Source: Oscillospiraceae bacterium
Lineage (GTDB): Bacteria; Bacillota; Clostridia; Oscillospirales; Ruminococcaceae
Assembly (NCBI GenBank): GCA_017828935.1
Contig: JAGAUG010000064.1
Location: 1-16,991, forward strand
Direction of reading: 5' to 3'
DNA: 16,991 bases
Made by a program: the position numbers and the translations under genes. The first letter of the stretch is position 1; each line of letters begins with the position of its first letter. The notes beneath the pieces were generated by a model. That model was not told the DNA's origin and ran no database searches. It saw only the letters and a program-made list of their open reading frames with translations. Positions 1-7,929 of the stretch are shown here, piece by piece.

Positions 1-54
1 ATATATAATATTCCAGAGTTTGGAGAAGTTTATATATATTACAATACCAAGTAA
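1..54 (+). CDS. Possible C-terminal end of an upstream gene (partial)
   Basis: Frame 1 is open from the window edge to a TAA at 52-54 and encodes 17 residues ending IPEFGEVYIYYNTK. The composition is protein-like, and the stop sits about 65 bases before the next gene. A short AT-only inverted repeat (52-59 with 71-78) begins at the stop and could be a weak terminator. With so few residues the family cannot be recognised, and a chance open frame in AT-rich DNA remains possible. Confidence 0.35.
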   Translation: MYNIPEFGEVYIYYNTK

Positions 55-120
55 GTTTTAGTTTAATTAAAAAACTTATGATTTATTTATTATGATATGA
101 AAGGAGAAGATAATAAAAAA

Positions 121-261
121 ATGAGATTTGTAAAGACAGTGAATTGTGAAACATTAAAGAAGTCTGCTTTGAAAGGTGGATGTGGTGAATGTCAAGCTTC
201 TTGTCAATCAGCTTGTAAATCATCTTGCACAACAGCCAATCAAAAATGTGAAAAAAAATAA
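121..261 (+). CDS. scfA: SCIFF ranthipeptide precursor (six cysteines in forty-five residues)
   Basis: This 46-residue gene matches the SCIFF family along its length. It has a short basic leader beginning MRFVKTVN, a KGGCGEC motif, then cysteines at 21, 24, 28, 32, 36 and 43 in the spacing typical of the family, and the SCT..NQ.CE ending. SCIFF peptides are substrates of a radical SAM enzyme that makes Cys-to-Thr thioether bonds. In the characterised thermophile homologue one bond joins Cys32 and Thr37, and both residues are present here at the same numbers. There is an extra cysteine at position 9 in the leader. An AAGGAG site at 101-106 lies 14 bases before the ATG, slightly long, but no closer start exists in frame. 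The maturase gene follows after two hairpins. Identity is very secure; the biological role of SCIFF products is still poorly defined, with quorum signalling suggested in some clostridia. Confidence 0.95.
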   Translation: MRFVKTVNCETLKKSALKGGCGECQASCQSACKSSCTTANQKCEKK

Positions 262-266
262 TTGTT

Positions 267-288
267 AGCCGTCTTAAAATAGGCGGCT
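267..288 (+). terminator. Hairpin just after scfA, leaky terminator or attenuator
   Basis: AGCCGTCT (267-274) pairs with AGGCGGCT (281-288) across a 6-base loop, with one G-U pair. It starts five bases after the scfA stop. The T-rich run begins only about nine bases after the stem, so it may be a partial terminator or an mRNA-stabilising 3' structure. Confidence 0.55.
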
Positions 289-325
289 GGTGATTGTTTT
301 TAATAATTTTTTTGATTTCGAAACA

Positions 326-380
326 AAAAATTGTGTTAGAAAAGTTTGGAGGAGCTTTGGATTTTTCTAACACAATTTTT
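326..380. terminator. 18-bp perfect inverted repeat, probable bidirectional terminator
   Basis: Bases 326-343 are perfectly complementary to 363-380 (core TTGTGTTAG / CTAACACAA), with a 19-base loop. The left arm begins with an A run and the right arm ends in a T run, so either strand would give a hairpin followed by U residues. It lies between scfA and scfB and would reduce read-through from precursor to maturase. The loop contains GGAGGAG, but no credible gene starts after it. Confidence 0.6.
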
Positions 381-446
381 GGTTTATGATAAATACAAAT
401 ATAAATTGAAATTTAAATTTAATTAAGAACAGGAGAAATAATAAAA

Positions 447-1892
447 TTGAAAGAGTTAAAAAAATCAAAAAATTTGATACATAAATATTGTTTAAATGGA
501 TTTTATATATTATTAGACACAAACAGCGGGGCTGTACATCTTGTTGATGAAATGATTTTTGATATCTTAGATTTGATTTCGTTACCGATGAGCGAAAATA
601 TCCCAGAAGAAATTTTAAACAATCAGGATTTAAAAAAATATAATAAACAAGATGTTATCGAAGGATATAGCGAGATTTTTTATTTATACAAAAACGGTCA
701 GCTATTTAGCGAAGACAGTTATAAAAATTTTGTTTCGGATCAATTTAAGATGCCTCTCAAGGCGATGTGTTTACATATTGCTCACGATTGTAATCTGAGA
801 TGCAAGTATTGCTTTGCGTCTACTGGAGACTTTGGAACTTCTAGGAGTTTGATGTCGCTTGAAGTCGGAAAAAAGGCTATTGATTTTTTAATAAAAAATT
901 CTGAGGCTAGAAAAAATTTAGAAATTGATTTTTTTGGCGGAGAGCCGCTGATGAATTTCGACGTTGTTAAAGAAATTGTTAAGTACGCTAGAGAACAAGA
1001 AAAAATTTATGATAAGAATTTTAGGTTTACGATAACGACTAACGGAGTTTTATTAGACGACAATAAGATAGATTTTATAAATAAAGAGATGTCTAACGTT
1101 GTTTTATCTCTAGACGGCCGAAAAGAAATAAACGACAAGATGAGAAAAACTTGTAATGGAGCGGGTTCTTATGATATTATAGTCGATAAGTTTAAAAATT
1201 TAGCTAAGAAACGAAACTACGAAAATTATTATATCAGAGGAACTTTTACAAAAAATAATTTAGATTTTTTAGAAGACATCGTTCATTTTAGTGATTTAGG
1301 TTTTGATCAAATTTCGATAGAACCTGTTGTAACTGATTCTAGTAAAGATTACGCGATAACAGAGTCTGATCTTTCGAGAATTTTTGATGAATACGAAAAT
1401 TTAGCGAACGAGATGATAAGAAGATATAAAAATAAAAAACAGGTTTTAAGCGAAGGTAAGGACGTTAATAAAATAAAAAACAAAGACAGGCCATTTAATT
1501 TCTTTCATTTTATGATAGATTTAGACCAAGGTCCATGTGTTCTTAAAAGACTTCGTGGTTGCGGTAGCGGAAACGAATATATAGCTGTTACTCCAGAAGG
1601 AGATATTTATCCTTGCCATCAGTTTGTTGGAAAGCAAGAATGGAAGATGGGAAGCGTTATAGACTCGAGTTTTAATACTGAAATCAAAAAAACGTTTGCT
1701 GATACTAATATATATACAAAGCCGGATTGTCAAGACTGTTGGGCGAAGTTTTATTGTAGTGGAGGCTGTAGTGCTAATAATTTATTCTATGCTGGTTCTT
1801 TAAAAAAGCCGTATAAAATAAGTTGTGAAATGATGAAAAAGAGACTTGAGTGTGCGATTATGATAAGAATAGTCGAGAAGCAAATAATTTAA
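447..1892 (+). CDS. scfB: SCIFF radical SAM maturase (thioether-forming, SPASM domain)
   Basis: This 481-residue enzyme should install thioether cross-links on the ScfA peptide in the cytoplasm, using S-adenosylmethionine and iron-sulfur clusters. Residues 1 to about 95 fit the small leader-binding (RRE, PqqD-like) domain seen in SCIFF maturases. The radical SAM motif CNLRCKYC places the cluster ligands at C115, C119 and C122, and GGEP follows at 164-167. The C-terminal SPASM region supplies C364, C372, C390, C428, C431, C437, C441 and C460, enough for two auxiliary clusters. The start is a TTG with AGGAG at 431-435, eleven bases upstream. Its placement after the SCIFF precursor settles the identity. 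The length fits the family, and no motif residue is missing. Two hairpins upstream suggest it is made in smaller amounts than its substrate. Confidence 0.95.
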   Translation: MKELKKSKNLIHKYCLNGFYILLDTNSGAVHLVDEMIFDILDLISLPMSENIPEEILNNQDLKKYNKQDVIEGYSEIFYLYKNGQLFSEDSYKNFVSDQFKMPLKAMCLHIAHDCNLRCKYCFASTGDFGTSRSLMSLEVGKKAIDFLIKNSEARKNLEIDFFGGEPLMNFDVVKEIVKYAREQEKIYDKNFRFTITTNGVLLDDNKIDFINKEMSNVVLSLDGRKEINDKMRKTCNGAGSYDIIVDKFKNLAKKRNYENYYIRGTFTKNNLDFLEDIVHFSDLGFDQISIEPVVTDSSKDYAITESDLSRIFDEYENLANEMIRRYKNKKQVLSEGKDVNKIKNKDRPFNFFHFMIDLDQGPCVLKRLRGCGSGNEYIAVTPEGDIYPCHQFVGKQEWKMGSVIDSSFNTEIKKTFADTNIYTKPDCQDCWAKFYCSGGCSANNLFYAGSLKKPYKISCEMMKKRLECAIMIRIVEKQII

Positions 1893-1957
1893 AAAAATTA
1901 TATTTTATAAGTTATTTATTAAGTTTTAAGTTTTATTAAGTTAGGAGGGTTAGAGTT

Positions 1958-2656
1958 TTGGAAAAAAATATTTTAGTCGTTGAAGACGAAGATGTTATTA
2001 GAGAATTTATAGTAATAAATTTAAAAAGAGCGGGCTATACAGTTACTGATGTTTCAAGCGGAGAGAAAGCTTTAGAAATATTTTCTCAAGACAAGAATAA
2101 ATTTTTAATAGCCGTTTTAGATATAATGATGCCGGGAATAGACGGGTTTGAAGTTTGTAAGACTATTAGAAAACAAAACGACAAGATGGGTATTATTATG
2201 TTATCAGCTCGATCTCAAGAAATTGATAAAGTTAGTGGACTTATGATGGGCGCTGACGATTATATGACAAAACCGTTCAGCCCTTCAGAGCTTGTTGCTA
2301 GAGTTGACGCTGTTACGAGAAGGGTTTCGATGGTCGTCGAAAAAGAAAACAAAGATAAGTTGATTTCGGGACCGTTTGTTTTAGATTTTTTAAGTAAGAC
2401 GCTATACAAGCTCGACGAAGAGATTGATTTAACACAGATAGAATTTCAGTTGATGAAATTTTTTATGAGTAACCCTGATATAGCTAAGAGTAGACAGGAT
2501 ATATTAGAATCTATTTGGGGAGACTCTGAAGGCGATATCAAAGTAGTTGACGTAAATATAAGACGTCTTAGAGTTAAGATAGAAGATGATCCTTCTGATC
2601 CGAAATATATTTTAACTGTTTGGGGCTACGGCTATCGTTGGGGAGTTAAAAATTAA
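1958..2656 (+). CDS. OmpR/PhoB-family response regulator
   Basis: A 232-residue DNA-binding response regulator. The receiver domain (about 3-118) has the acidic pair D10/E11, the phospho-acceptor D55 in VLDIMMPG, the conserved S83 in MLSA and K105 in TKPF. The C-terminal winged helix (about 135-230) has the OmpR-type pattern DVNIRRLRVKIEDDP followed by a YRWG ending. It should bind promoter DNA after phosphorylation by the kinase encoded next. The TTG start at 1958 is set by AGGAGGG at 1943-1949, eight bases upstream. The gene lies 65 bases after scfB with no obvious terminator between, so co-transcription with the ranthipeptide genes is possible. The target genes cannot be told from the sequence. 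Confidence 0.93.
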   Translation: MEKNILVVEDEDVIREFIVINLKRAGYTVTDVSSGEKALEIFSQDKNKFLIAVLDIMMPGIDGFEVCKTIRKQNDKMGIIMLSARSQEIDKVSGLMMGADDYMTKPFSPSELVARVDAVTRRVSMVVEKENKDKLISGPFVLDFLSKTLYKLDEEIDLTQIEFQLMKFFMSNPDIAKSRQDILESIWGDSEGDIKVVDVNIRRLRVKIEDDPSDPKYILTVWGYGYRWGVKN

Positions 2657-2685
2657 AATAAATATTTTTGTTTTTAGTTTTAGTT

Positions 2686-2692
2686 AGGGGAG
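2686..2692 (+). promoter_or_regulatory. Ribosome binding site fixing the kinase start
   Basis: AGGGGAG lies eight bases before the TTG at 2701. It sits inside any longer reading from the upstream TTG at 2668, so 2701 is preferred. Confidence 0.7.
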
Positions 2693-2700
2693 TTTTAAAT

Positions 2701-4134
2701 TTGTCAATGAACAAGATTACCAAAAGATGGTTTGTTAATAATTTTATTGTTATTTTAGTAATACTTATCATCATAGAAATTCTTGTTTCGCTGGGGATAA
2801 GAAGCTTTTATTATAATAACGTCGAAGAGTTTATAAAGTCTCAAGGGCTAGCGATGTTAAATCTAATAGATAAGAGCTATAAGAGTAGTTTAGACGATTT
2901 TGAATTTGAGCTCAGGTCGATGATCGAAAGCTTTGAACAAAAAGACAAAATGGAAGTAATGGTTCTTAACGAAAACGGAAAGGTCTTACTTACATCTAAC
3001 GGCTTTGACGTTGAAAACCAAAAAGAAACGCCGGACTACGATATAATAAAAGAGATGGAATCTAAATTATATTCTCCTGGGTACGCTCAAGCTGTTTATG
3101 AACTTAATAACGAAAATGTTATGGCTGTAATTTATCCTGTTGAGACAAAAATAAAAGATATAGGCTATATAAGATTTGTTTCGTCCATAACAAACGTAGA
3201 TAGACAAATCGTTATAATTATTGCTATTACAGCTTTGATAGCGGTTTTTATAATATTTTTTGTTGTTATTTCGAGTTCATATTTTATTCAATCTATTGTT
3301 GTTCCGGTTGATGAGATTAGTAAGACCGCTAAGAGAATCGCTCATGGAGATTTTAATATAAGATTAGAAAGACAAACAGACGACGAGATAGGAGATCTTT
3401 GTGATACGATTAATCATATGGCCGAAGAGCTTTCGGTAACAGAAAAAATTAAAAACGAATTTATATCGTCGGTTTCTCACGAACTAAGAACGCCATTGAC
3501 GGCTATAAGAGGTTGGGCGGAAACAGTAAGTAGTTGTAGCCCAAGCGATCAAGACATAATAAAAAAAGGCCTGAAAGTTATTTCTGATGAGACACAGCGT
3601 CTGTCTTCGATGGTCGAAGAGCTTTTAGATTTTTCAAGAATACAAAGAGGCAAGATGACTCTAATATTATCAAAATTAGATTTGGTTGCAGAGCTCGAAG
3701 ATATTTTAATTATTTTTCAAGAGCGAGCCAAAAAAGAAAGTGTTTTAATAGAGTCTGATTTTACAGATGAGTGCTTGCCTATTTTTGGAGATAAAAATCG
3801 TTTAAAACAAGTTTTTACTAACGTTATTGACAACGCGTTTAAATATTCTGATAAAGACAAAAAAGTAATAATAACAGCGGAAAAAAATTTAAATTTCGCG
3901 GTTGTTAAAATTATCGATAACGGTTGCGGGATCGATCCGAGAGACTTACCAAAAATAAAAGAAAAGTTTTATAAAGCGAATTATTCAAAAAGAGGCTCAG
4001 GGATCGGTTTAGCCGTTGCTGACGAAATAATAAAATTACATAAAGGATCTTTAGATGTTTATAGCGTTGAAGATAAGGGAACGACAATAGTTATACAGAT
4101 TCCGATATATAAAAATAATAAATTAAATAATTAA
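2701..4134 (+). CDS. Membrane sensor histidine kinase, partner of the upstream regulator
   Basis: A 477-residue kinase in the PhoR/WalK style. Order of parts: membrane segment at about 12-33; an extracytoplasmic sensor of about 135 residues with a PAS/Cache-like feel (VMVLNENGKVLLTS, then IGYIRFVSS); a second membrane segment at about 170-196; HAMP linker; the phosphorylated histidine H260 in SSVSHELRTPLTA; N box NVIDNAFKYS at 374-383; G1 box DNGCGID at 406-412; and G2 box GSGIGLAV at 432-439. All catalytic boxes are intact. A TTG at 2668 would add 11 residues but lacks a ribosome site; TTG 2701 has one, and ATG 2707 is a further alternative. The gene follows the response regulator by 44 bases, so the two form one two-component system. 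The signal is unknown; the position next to a secreted-peptide system makes a peptide signal conceivable, but this is inference. Confidence 0.92.
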   Translation: MSMNKITKRWFVNNFIVILVILIIIEILVSLGIRSFYYNNVEEFIKSQGLAMLNLIDKSYKSSLDDFEFELRSMIESFEQKDKMEVMVLNENGKVLLTSNGFDVENQKETPDYDIIKEMESKLYSPGYAQAVYELNNENVMAVIYPVETKIKDIGYIRFVSSITNVDRQIVIIIAITALIAVFIIFFVVISSSYFIQSIVVPVDEISKTAKRIAHGDFNIRLERQTDDEIGDLCDTINHMAEELSVTEKIKNEFISSVSHELRTPLTAIRGWAETVSSCSPSDQDIIKKGLKVISDETQRLSSMVEELLDFSRIQRGKMTLILSKLDLVAELEDILIIFQERAKKESVLIESDFTDECLPIFGDKNRLKQVFTNVIDNAFKYSDKDKKVIITAEKNLNFAVVKIIDNGCGIDPRDLPKIKEKFYKANYSKRGSGIGLAVADEIIKLHKGSLDVYSVEDKGTTIVIQIPIYKNNKLNN

Positions 4135-4181
4135 TAAAAAATATTTATAATATAATATTATGATTTTATGATATGATATGA

Positions 4182-4186
4182 AAGGA
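4182..4186 (+). promoter_or_regulatory. Ribosome binding site fixing the thrS start
   Basis: AAGGA lies ten bases before ATG 4197. The in-frame TTG at 4188 is only one base from it and so is not a usable start. Confidence 0.65.
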
Positions 4187-4196
4187 TTTGAAAATT

Positions 4197-5972
4197 ATGA
4201 TAGAAAATTTTGAGATAAAAAATTTAAAAGAAGAACTAAAATTATTTGAGAATAAAGATTTTAAAGAAATTTTTTGGCACACCTCTTCGCATATTTTAGC
4301 TCAAGCCGTAAAAAGACTTTTCCCAGAGGTGCAGCTCGCTATTGGGCCAGCTATTGAAAACGGTTTTTATTATGACTTTGATATAGATACTCCGTTTTCG
4401 CCTGAAGATATTGAAAAAATCGAAAAAGAGATGAATAAGATAGTCGACGAGAGACTAGAAATAAAAAGAGTCGAGATGAGTTCTCAAGAAGCTAAAAAAT
4501 TGATGGAAGAAAAACAAGAAATATATAAAATAGAGCTAATAGAAGCGCTGGAGTCAAAAGGCGAGAATATAAGTTTATATTCTCAAGGCGAATTTATTGA
4601 TCTTTGTGCTGGACCACACTTGCCAAATACTTCTTATGTAAAGTCTATAAAATTATTACAGTCGACAGGAGCGTACTGGCACGGAGACGCAAAAAATAAG
4701 ATGCTTACTAGAATTTACGGAATTTCTTTTCCAAAGAATTCGATGTTAAAAGATTATTTAGATAAATTAGAAGAAGCCAAAAGACGTGATCACAGAAAAA
4801 TAGGAAAAGACTTAGAGTTATTTGCTTTGTTAGACGAAGGTAAGGGATTCCCGTTTTTTTTACCAAAGGGGATGGTAATCAGAAATATTTTAGAAGACTT
4901 TTGGAGAGAAGAACATAAAAAAGCTGGTTATGTTGAGATAAAAACGCCGGTTATATTAAACGAAGACTTGTGGAAAAGATCTGGACATTGGGCTCACTAT
5001 AAAGACAATATGTATACAACAAAGATAGATGAACAAGAACATGCTATAAAGCCGATGAACTGTCCAGGTGGGATGCTTGTTTTTAAAACAAAGCTTCATT
5101 CTTATCGTGATTTGCCAATTAGAATGGCTGAGCTTGGGTTAGTACACAGACACGAGCTTTCTGGAGCGCTTCACGGTCTCATGAGAGTTAGGTGCTTTAC
5201 TCAAGACGATGCTCATATTTTTATGACAGAATCTCAAATTGAATCAGAAATTATTGGAGTTATGAATCTAATAGATAATTTTTATTCGACGTTTGGATTT
5301 AAATATTATATAGAGCTCTCAACAAGGCCAAGTGATTCGATGGGTTCTGATGAACAGTGGGAAGCAGCAACAACGGCTCTTAAGAACGCGCTAGACAAGA
5401 CTAATAAAAAATATAAAATAAATGAAGGAGATGGTGCTTTTTATGGGCCGAAGATCGACTTTCATTTAGAAGATAGTATTGGAAGAACTTGGCAATGCGG
5501 AACTGTGCAACTAGATTTCCAGATGCCGGAAAAATTTGATTTATCTTATATTAGCGAAACGGGCGAGAAACAAAGACCAGTTATGATACACAGAGTTGTT
5601 TTTGGAAGTATAGAAAGATTTATTGGAATTTTAACAGAGCATTTTGCTGGCGATTTTCCGCTTTGGATAGCGCCTTTACAATGTAAGATATTACCAATTA
5701 GCCAAGCTCATCACGAAGCAGCTCATAAAATATTTAAAAATCTAGAGCTAGCGGGGTTAAGAGCTGAACTTGACGAGAGAAACGAAAAGATAGGTTATAA
5801 AATAAGAGAAGCGCAACTCCAAAAGATTCCATATATGATAATAATTGGCGACAAAGAAATAACAGAGAATAAAATTTCTGTTAGATCTAAAAAATTAGGT
5901 GATTTAGGTTCTATTTCTCTTGAAGATTTCATAAATAAAATATCAGAAGAAATAAAAAATAAGAGTTTTTAG
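4197..5972 (+). CDS. thrS: Threonyl-tRNA synthetase lacking the TGS domain
   Basis: A 591-residue class II synthetase that charges tRNA-Thr. The editing domain opens almost at once with HTSSH (H28, H32) and is completed by C137 and H141 in LCAGPHLP. The catalytic core has the zinc ligands C289 (KPMNCPGG), H340 (DDAHIF) and H465 (MIHRVVFGS), with motif 2 around RHELSGALHGLMRVR. An anticodon-binding domain occupies about 490-591. Typical bacterial ThrRS is about 635-645 residues and starts with a TGS domain of about 60 residues; here only some 25 residues precede the editing domain, so TGS is absent. No in-frame room exists upstream for it. The 62-base gap before the gene is too short for a T-box leader. 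The kinase gene ends just upstream, so the gene may be read from the same transcript or from the AT-rich gap. Confidence 0.95.
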   Translation: MIENFEIKNLKEELKLFENKDFKEIFWHTSSHILAQAVKRLFPEVQLAIGPAIENGFYYDFDIDTPFSPEDIEKIEKEMNKIVDERLEIKRVEMSSQEAKKLMEEKQEIYKIELIEALESKGENISLYSQGEFIDLCAGPHLPNTSYVKSIKLLQSTGAYWHGDAKNKMLTRIYGISFPKNSMLKDYLDKLEEAKRRDHRKIGKDLELFALLDEGKGFPFFLPKGMVIRNILEDFWREEHKKAGYVEIKTPVILNEDLWKRSGHWAHYKDNMYTTKIDEQEHAIKPMNCPGGMLVFKTKLHSYRDLPIRMAELGLVHRHELSGALHGLMRVRCFTQDDAHIFMTESQIESEIIGVMNLIDNFYSTFGFKYYIELSTRPSDSMGSDEQWEAATTALKNALDKTNKKYKINEGDGAFYGPKIDFHLEDSIGRTWQCGTVQLDFQMPEKFDLSYISETGEKQRPVMIHRVVFGSIERFIGILTEHFAGDFPLWIAPLQCKILPISQAHHEAAHKIFKNLELAGLRAELDERNEKIGYKIREAQLQKIPYMIIIGDKEITENKISVRSKKLGDLGSISLEDFINKISEEIKNKSF

Positions 5973-6035
5973 TTTTTAATTTTGATTCTAAATTAGCGTT
6001 TTTAATAAACACATAAAATATTTTTTTTAGGTGAT

Positions 6036-6073
6036 AATAATATAAAATATTTAATTTTTAATTTTATATTATT
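6036..6073. repeat. AT-only 13-bp inverted repeat upstream of the TepA-like gene
   Basis: AATAATATAAAAT (6036-6048) is the exact reverse complement of 6061-6073, with a 12-base loop. It sits between thrS and the next gene, ending about five bases before that gene's ribosome site. It could be a weak terminator or a 5' leader hairpin, but AT-only inverted repeats occur readily by chance in DNA of this composition. Confidence 0.4.
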
Positions 6074-6093
6074 TTATAAGAAGGATGTTTGTT

Positions 6094-6906
6094 ATGTGTA
6101 GTAATAATTTAGAAAATAATTTAGAAAATAAAAAAAAATCTAAAAAAAAATATTTAAAATATTGTCATCAAATACCTGATTATCAGTATATAAAAAATAA
6201 CGAAGATCAAGATGACTCAAAAGACGAAGGTCAAGATATTCAATCTGAGCAACTAAAACAGATGGAACAAATCGAAAAAACTGGGATGATTACTTCGACA
6301 AAAGGTCATCATATGATACATTGTTTAACTATAATTGGTCAAATAGAAGGCCATTATATATTACCATCTCAAAACAAAACAACAAAATATGAATACGTTA
6401 TTCCTCAGTTGATAGCGATAGAAGAAACTCCGGAAATAAAAGGCTTATTAATAATACTTAATACTGTTGGTGGCGACGTTGAAGCAGGGCTTGCGATTGC
6501 TGAGCTGATTGCTGGGATGAAAAAACCAACAGTATCTTTGGTATTAGGTGGAGGACATTCGATAGGAGTACCACTGGCTGTTAGCGCTAAAAAGTCTTTT
6601 ATTGTTCCGTCGGCGACAATGACGATACATCCGGTTAGGATGAATGGACTTATAGTTGGGATTCCACAGGCGTTTTCTTATTTTGATAGAATGCAAGATA
6701 GAATTATTAAATTTGTTGTTGATAATTCTAATATATCAACTGGAGAGTTTAGAGAGCTTTTGATGAATACGAGTGAGATGGTAAACGACGTGGGGACGGT
6801 TTTAGATGGTCAAATGGCGGTAAAACGAGGATTGATAGATAAGTTAGGAAGTCTTTCTGACGCCCTTAGTGAACTATATAGCCTGATTGACGATCAAGAA
6901 TCTTAA
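6094..6906 (+). CDS. TepA-like ClpP-fold serine protease
   Basis: A 270-residue protein whose C-terminal two thirds match the ClpP/crotonase-fold protease family, in the TepA (translocation-enhancing) branch. Visible motifs are the oxyanion-side NTVGGDVEAGLAIAE, a nucleophile S156 in GGHSIGVPLA, and H179 in TIHPVRMNG. The first 65 or so residues are charged and low in complexity (lysine-rich, then acidic) with no signal peptide or membrane segment, so it should be cytoplasmic. TepA proteins have been linked to protein export and signal-peptide degradation in bacilli, but the substrates here are unknown. The ATG at 6094 is preferred over ATG 6085 because AGAAGGA at 6079-6085 overlaps the earlier ATG and is eight bases from the later one. 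A generic ClpP-like protease is the main alternative name. Confidence 0.85.
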   Translation: MCSNNLENNLENKKKSKKKYLKYCHQIPDYQYIKNNEDQDDSKDEGQDIQSEQLKQMEQIEKTGMITSTKGHHMIHCLTIIGQIEGHYILPSQNKTTKYEYVIPQLIAIEETPEIKGLLIILNTVGGDVEAGLAIAELIAGMKKPTVSLVLGGGHSIGVPLAVSAKKSFIVPSATMTIHPVRMNGLIVGIPQAFSYFDRMQDRIIKFVVDNSNISTGEFRELLMNTSEMVNDVGTVLDGQMAVKRGLIDKLGSLSDALSELYSLIDDQES

Positions 6907-6961
6907 TAAAAAAATAATTTAATTAAAATTAAAATTAAAAATCGAAGGGACAAAATATTTT

Positions 6962-7810
6962 ATGACGATAAGTAGCGCAATAATACAAGGGATTATACAA
7001 GGTTTAACGGAGTTCTTGCCGATTTCTAGCTCTGGTCACTTGGCTTTATATCAACATTTTACTAATAAAAATATAGATAACGGATTGCTATTTTCTGTAA
7101 TTCTTCACCTGGGAACTTTGGCAGCTATATTTGTTGTTTTTAGAAAGACAATATCGGAGCTTTTTATTGAATTTTTTAAAGCTATTGGAGATATCTTTAC
7201 TGGAAATTTTAAAAAAAATTTGGAAAAACCTTCTAGACGACTTTTAGTAATGCTGTTTATAGCTTGTTTGCCGTTATTTTTTATATACATATTTAGGGAT
7301 TTCTATGAAAGTTTAGCGGGCAACCCAAATTTAATTTTCGAAGGATTTTGTTTTTTGTTGACGGCTTTATTATTATTTTTGGCGGATCGGTGTGTCAAGG
7401 GTAAAAAAAACGAATCCAATATGAAATATAAAGATTCGATTGCGGTTGGTTTAGTTCAAGCTGTTTTAGCGCCCTTGCCGGGTGTTTCGAGATCAGGCTC
7501 GACGATTTCGACGGGGTTATTATCGGGTTTCTCAAAGGAATTCGCTGTTAAGTTTTCGTTTATTTTAGGGATCCCGACTATCTTAGGGGGCTGTGTTTTT
7601 GAAATTAGCGCAGCTATTGATGAGCTAAAAACAACGAATTTAGCGCCTATTATTATTGGATTTTTTGTTTCGGCCTTAGTTGGATATTTATCGATGAAGC
7701 TTGTTAATTGGATCGTAAAAACAGATAAGTTTAAAATATTCGAGATTTATACAGTTATTTTGGGAGTAGCAGTTATTTTGATCGGACTTTATGAAAGATT
7801 TTTTGTTTAA
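6962..7810 (+). CDS. uppP: Undecaprenyl-diphosphatase (UppP/BacA)
   Basis: A 282-residue polytopic membrane enzyme that removes a phosphate from undecaprenyl diphosphate, recycling the lipid carrier for peptidoglycan and other wall polymers. Both signature regions are intact: GLTEFLPISSSGHL at 14-27 (with E17, S22-S24 and H26) and PGVSRSGST at 173-181 with the catalytic arginine R177. Long hydrophobic stretches fit the usual eight membrane segments, and the length is normal for the family. The ATG has GAAGGGA at 6944-6950, eleven bases upstream. Enzymes of this class can give some bacitracin tolerance when abundant. The gene is followed by a small mobile element that separates it from murC, another wall-precursor gene. 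Confidence 0.96.
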   Translation: MTISSAIIQGIIQGLTEFLPISSSGHLALYQHFTNKNIDNGLLFSVILHLGTLAAIFVVFRKTISELFIEFFKAIGDIFTGNFKKNLEKPSRRLLVMLFIACLPLFFIYIFRDFYESLAGNPNLIFEGFCFLLTALLLFLADRCVKGKKNESNMKYKDSIAVGLVQAVLAPLPGVSRSGSTISTGLLSGFSKEFAVKFSFILGIPTILGGCVFEISAAIDELKTTNLAPIIIGFFVSALVGYLSMKLVNWIVKTDKFKIFEIYTVILGVAVILIGLYERFFV

Positions 7811-7823
7811 AAATTTTTTATTT

Positions 7824-7831
7824 AAATAATT
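7824..7831 (+). repeat. Target-site duplication, left copy
   Basis: AAATAATT directly precedes the left inverted repeat and recurs exactly at 8151-8158 after the right one. An 8-bp AT-rich duplication is characteristic of ISL3-type transposition, among others. Confidence 0.8.
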
Positions 7832-7929
7832 GGTTCTATGTCAAGAGTTGGGGTGTAAATTTTTTGTTTTTAGACTAATTTATTTGGTATTTCCAGCTTA
7901 AAAGAACGACACTGGGAATTTTTTAAATG

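Noticed and set aside
83..373. Minus-strand open frame of 96 codons
   Set aside because: It runs antisense through the SCIFF gene and the terminator palindromes, and its composition reflects AT-rich stem sequence. The plus-strand scfA is unambiguous.
357..389. Ten-codon TTG frame after GGAGGAG in the hairpin loop
   Set aside because: Spacing is too tight, the peptide is a by-product of the palindrome, and the ribosome-site-like bases lie within the terminator loop.
1521..1733. Minus-strand open frame inside scfB
   Set aside because: It is fully antisense to the conserved SPASM region and has no ribosome site or recognisable motif.
4135..4196. T-box riboswitch before thrS
   Set aside because: The gap is only 62 bases, AT-rich, and has no T-box sequence or terminator stem.
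7105..7290. Minus-strand open frame inside uppP
   Set aside because: It is antisense to membrane-segment codons with no independent support.
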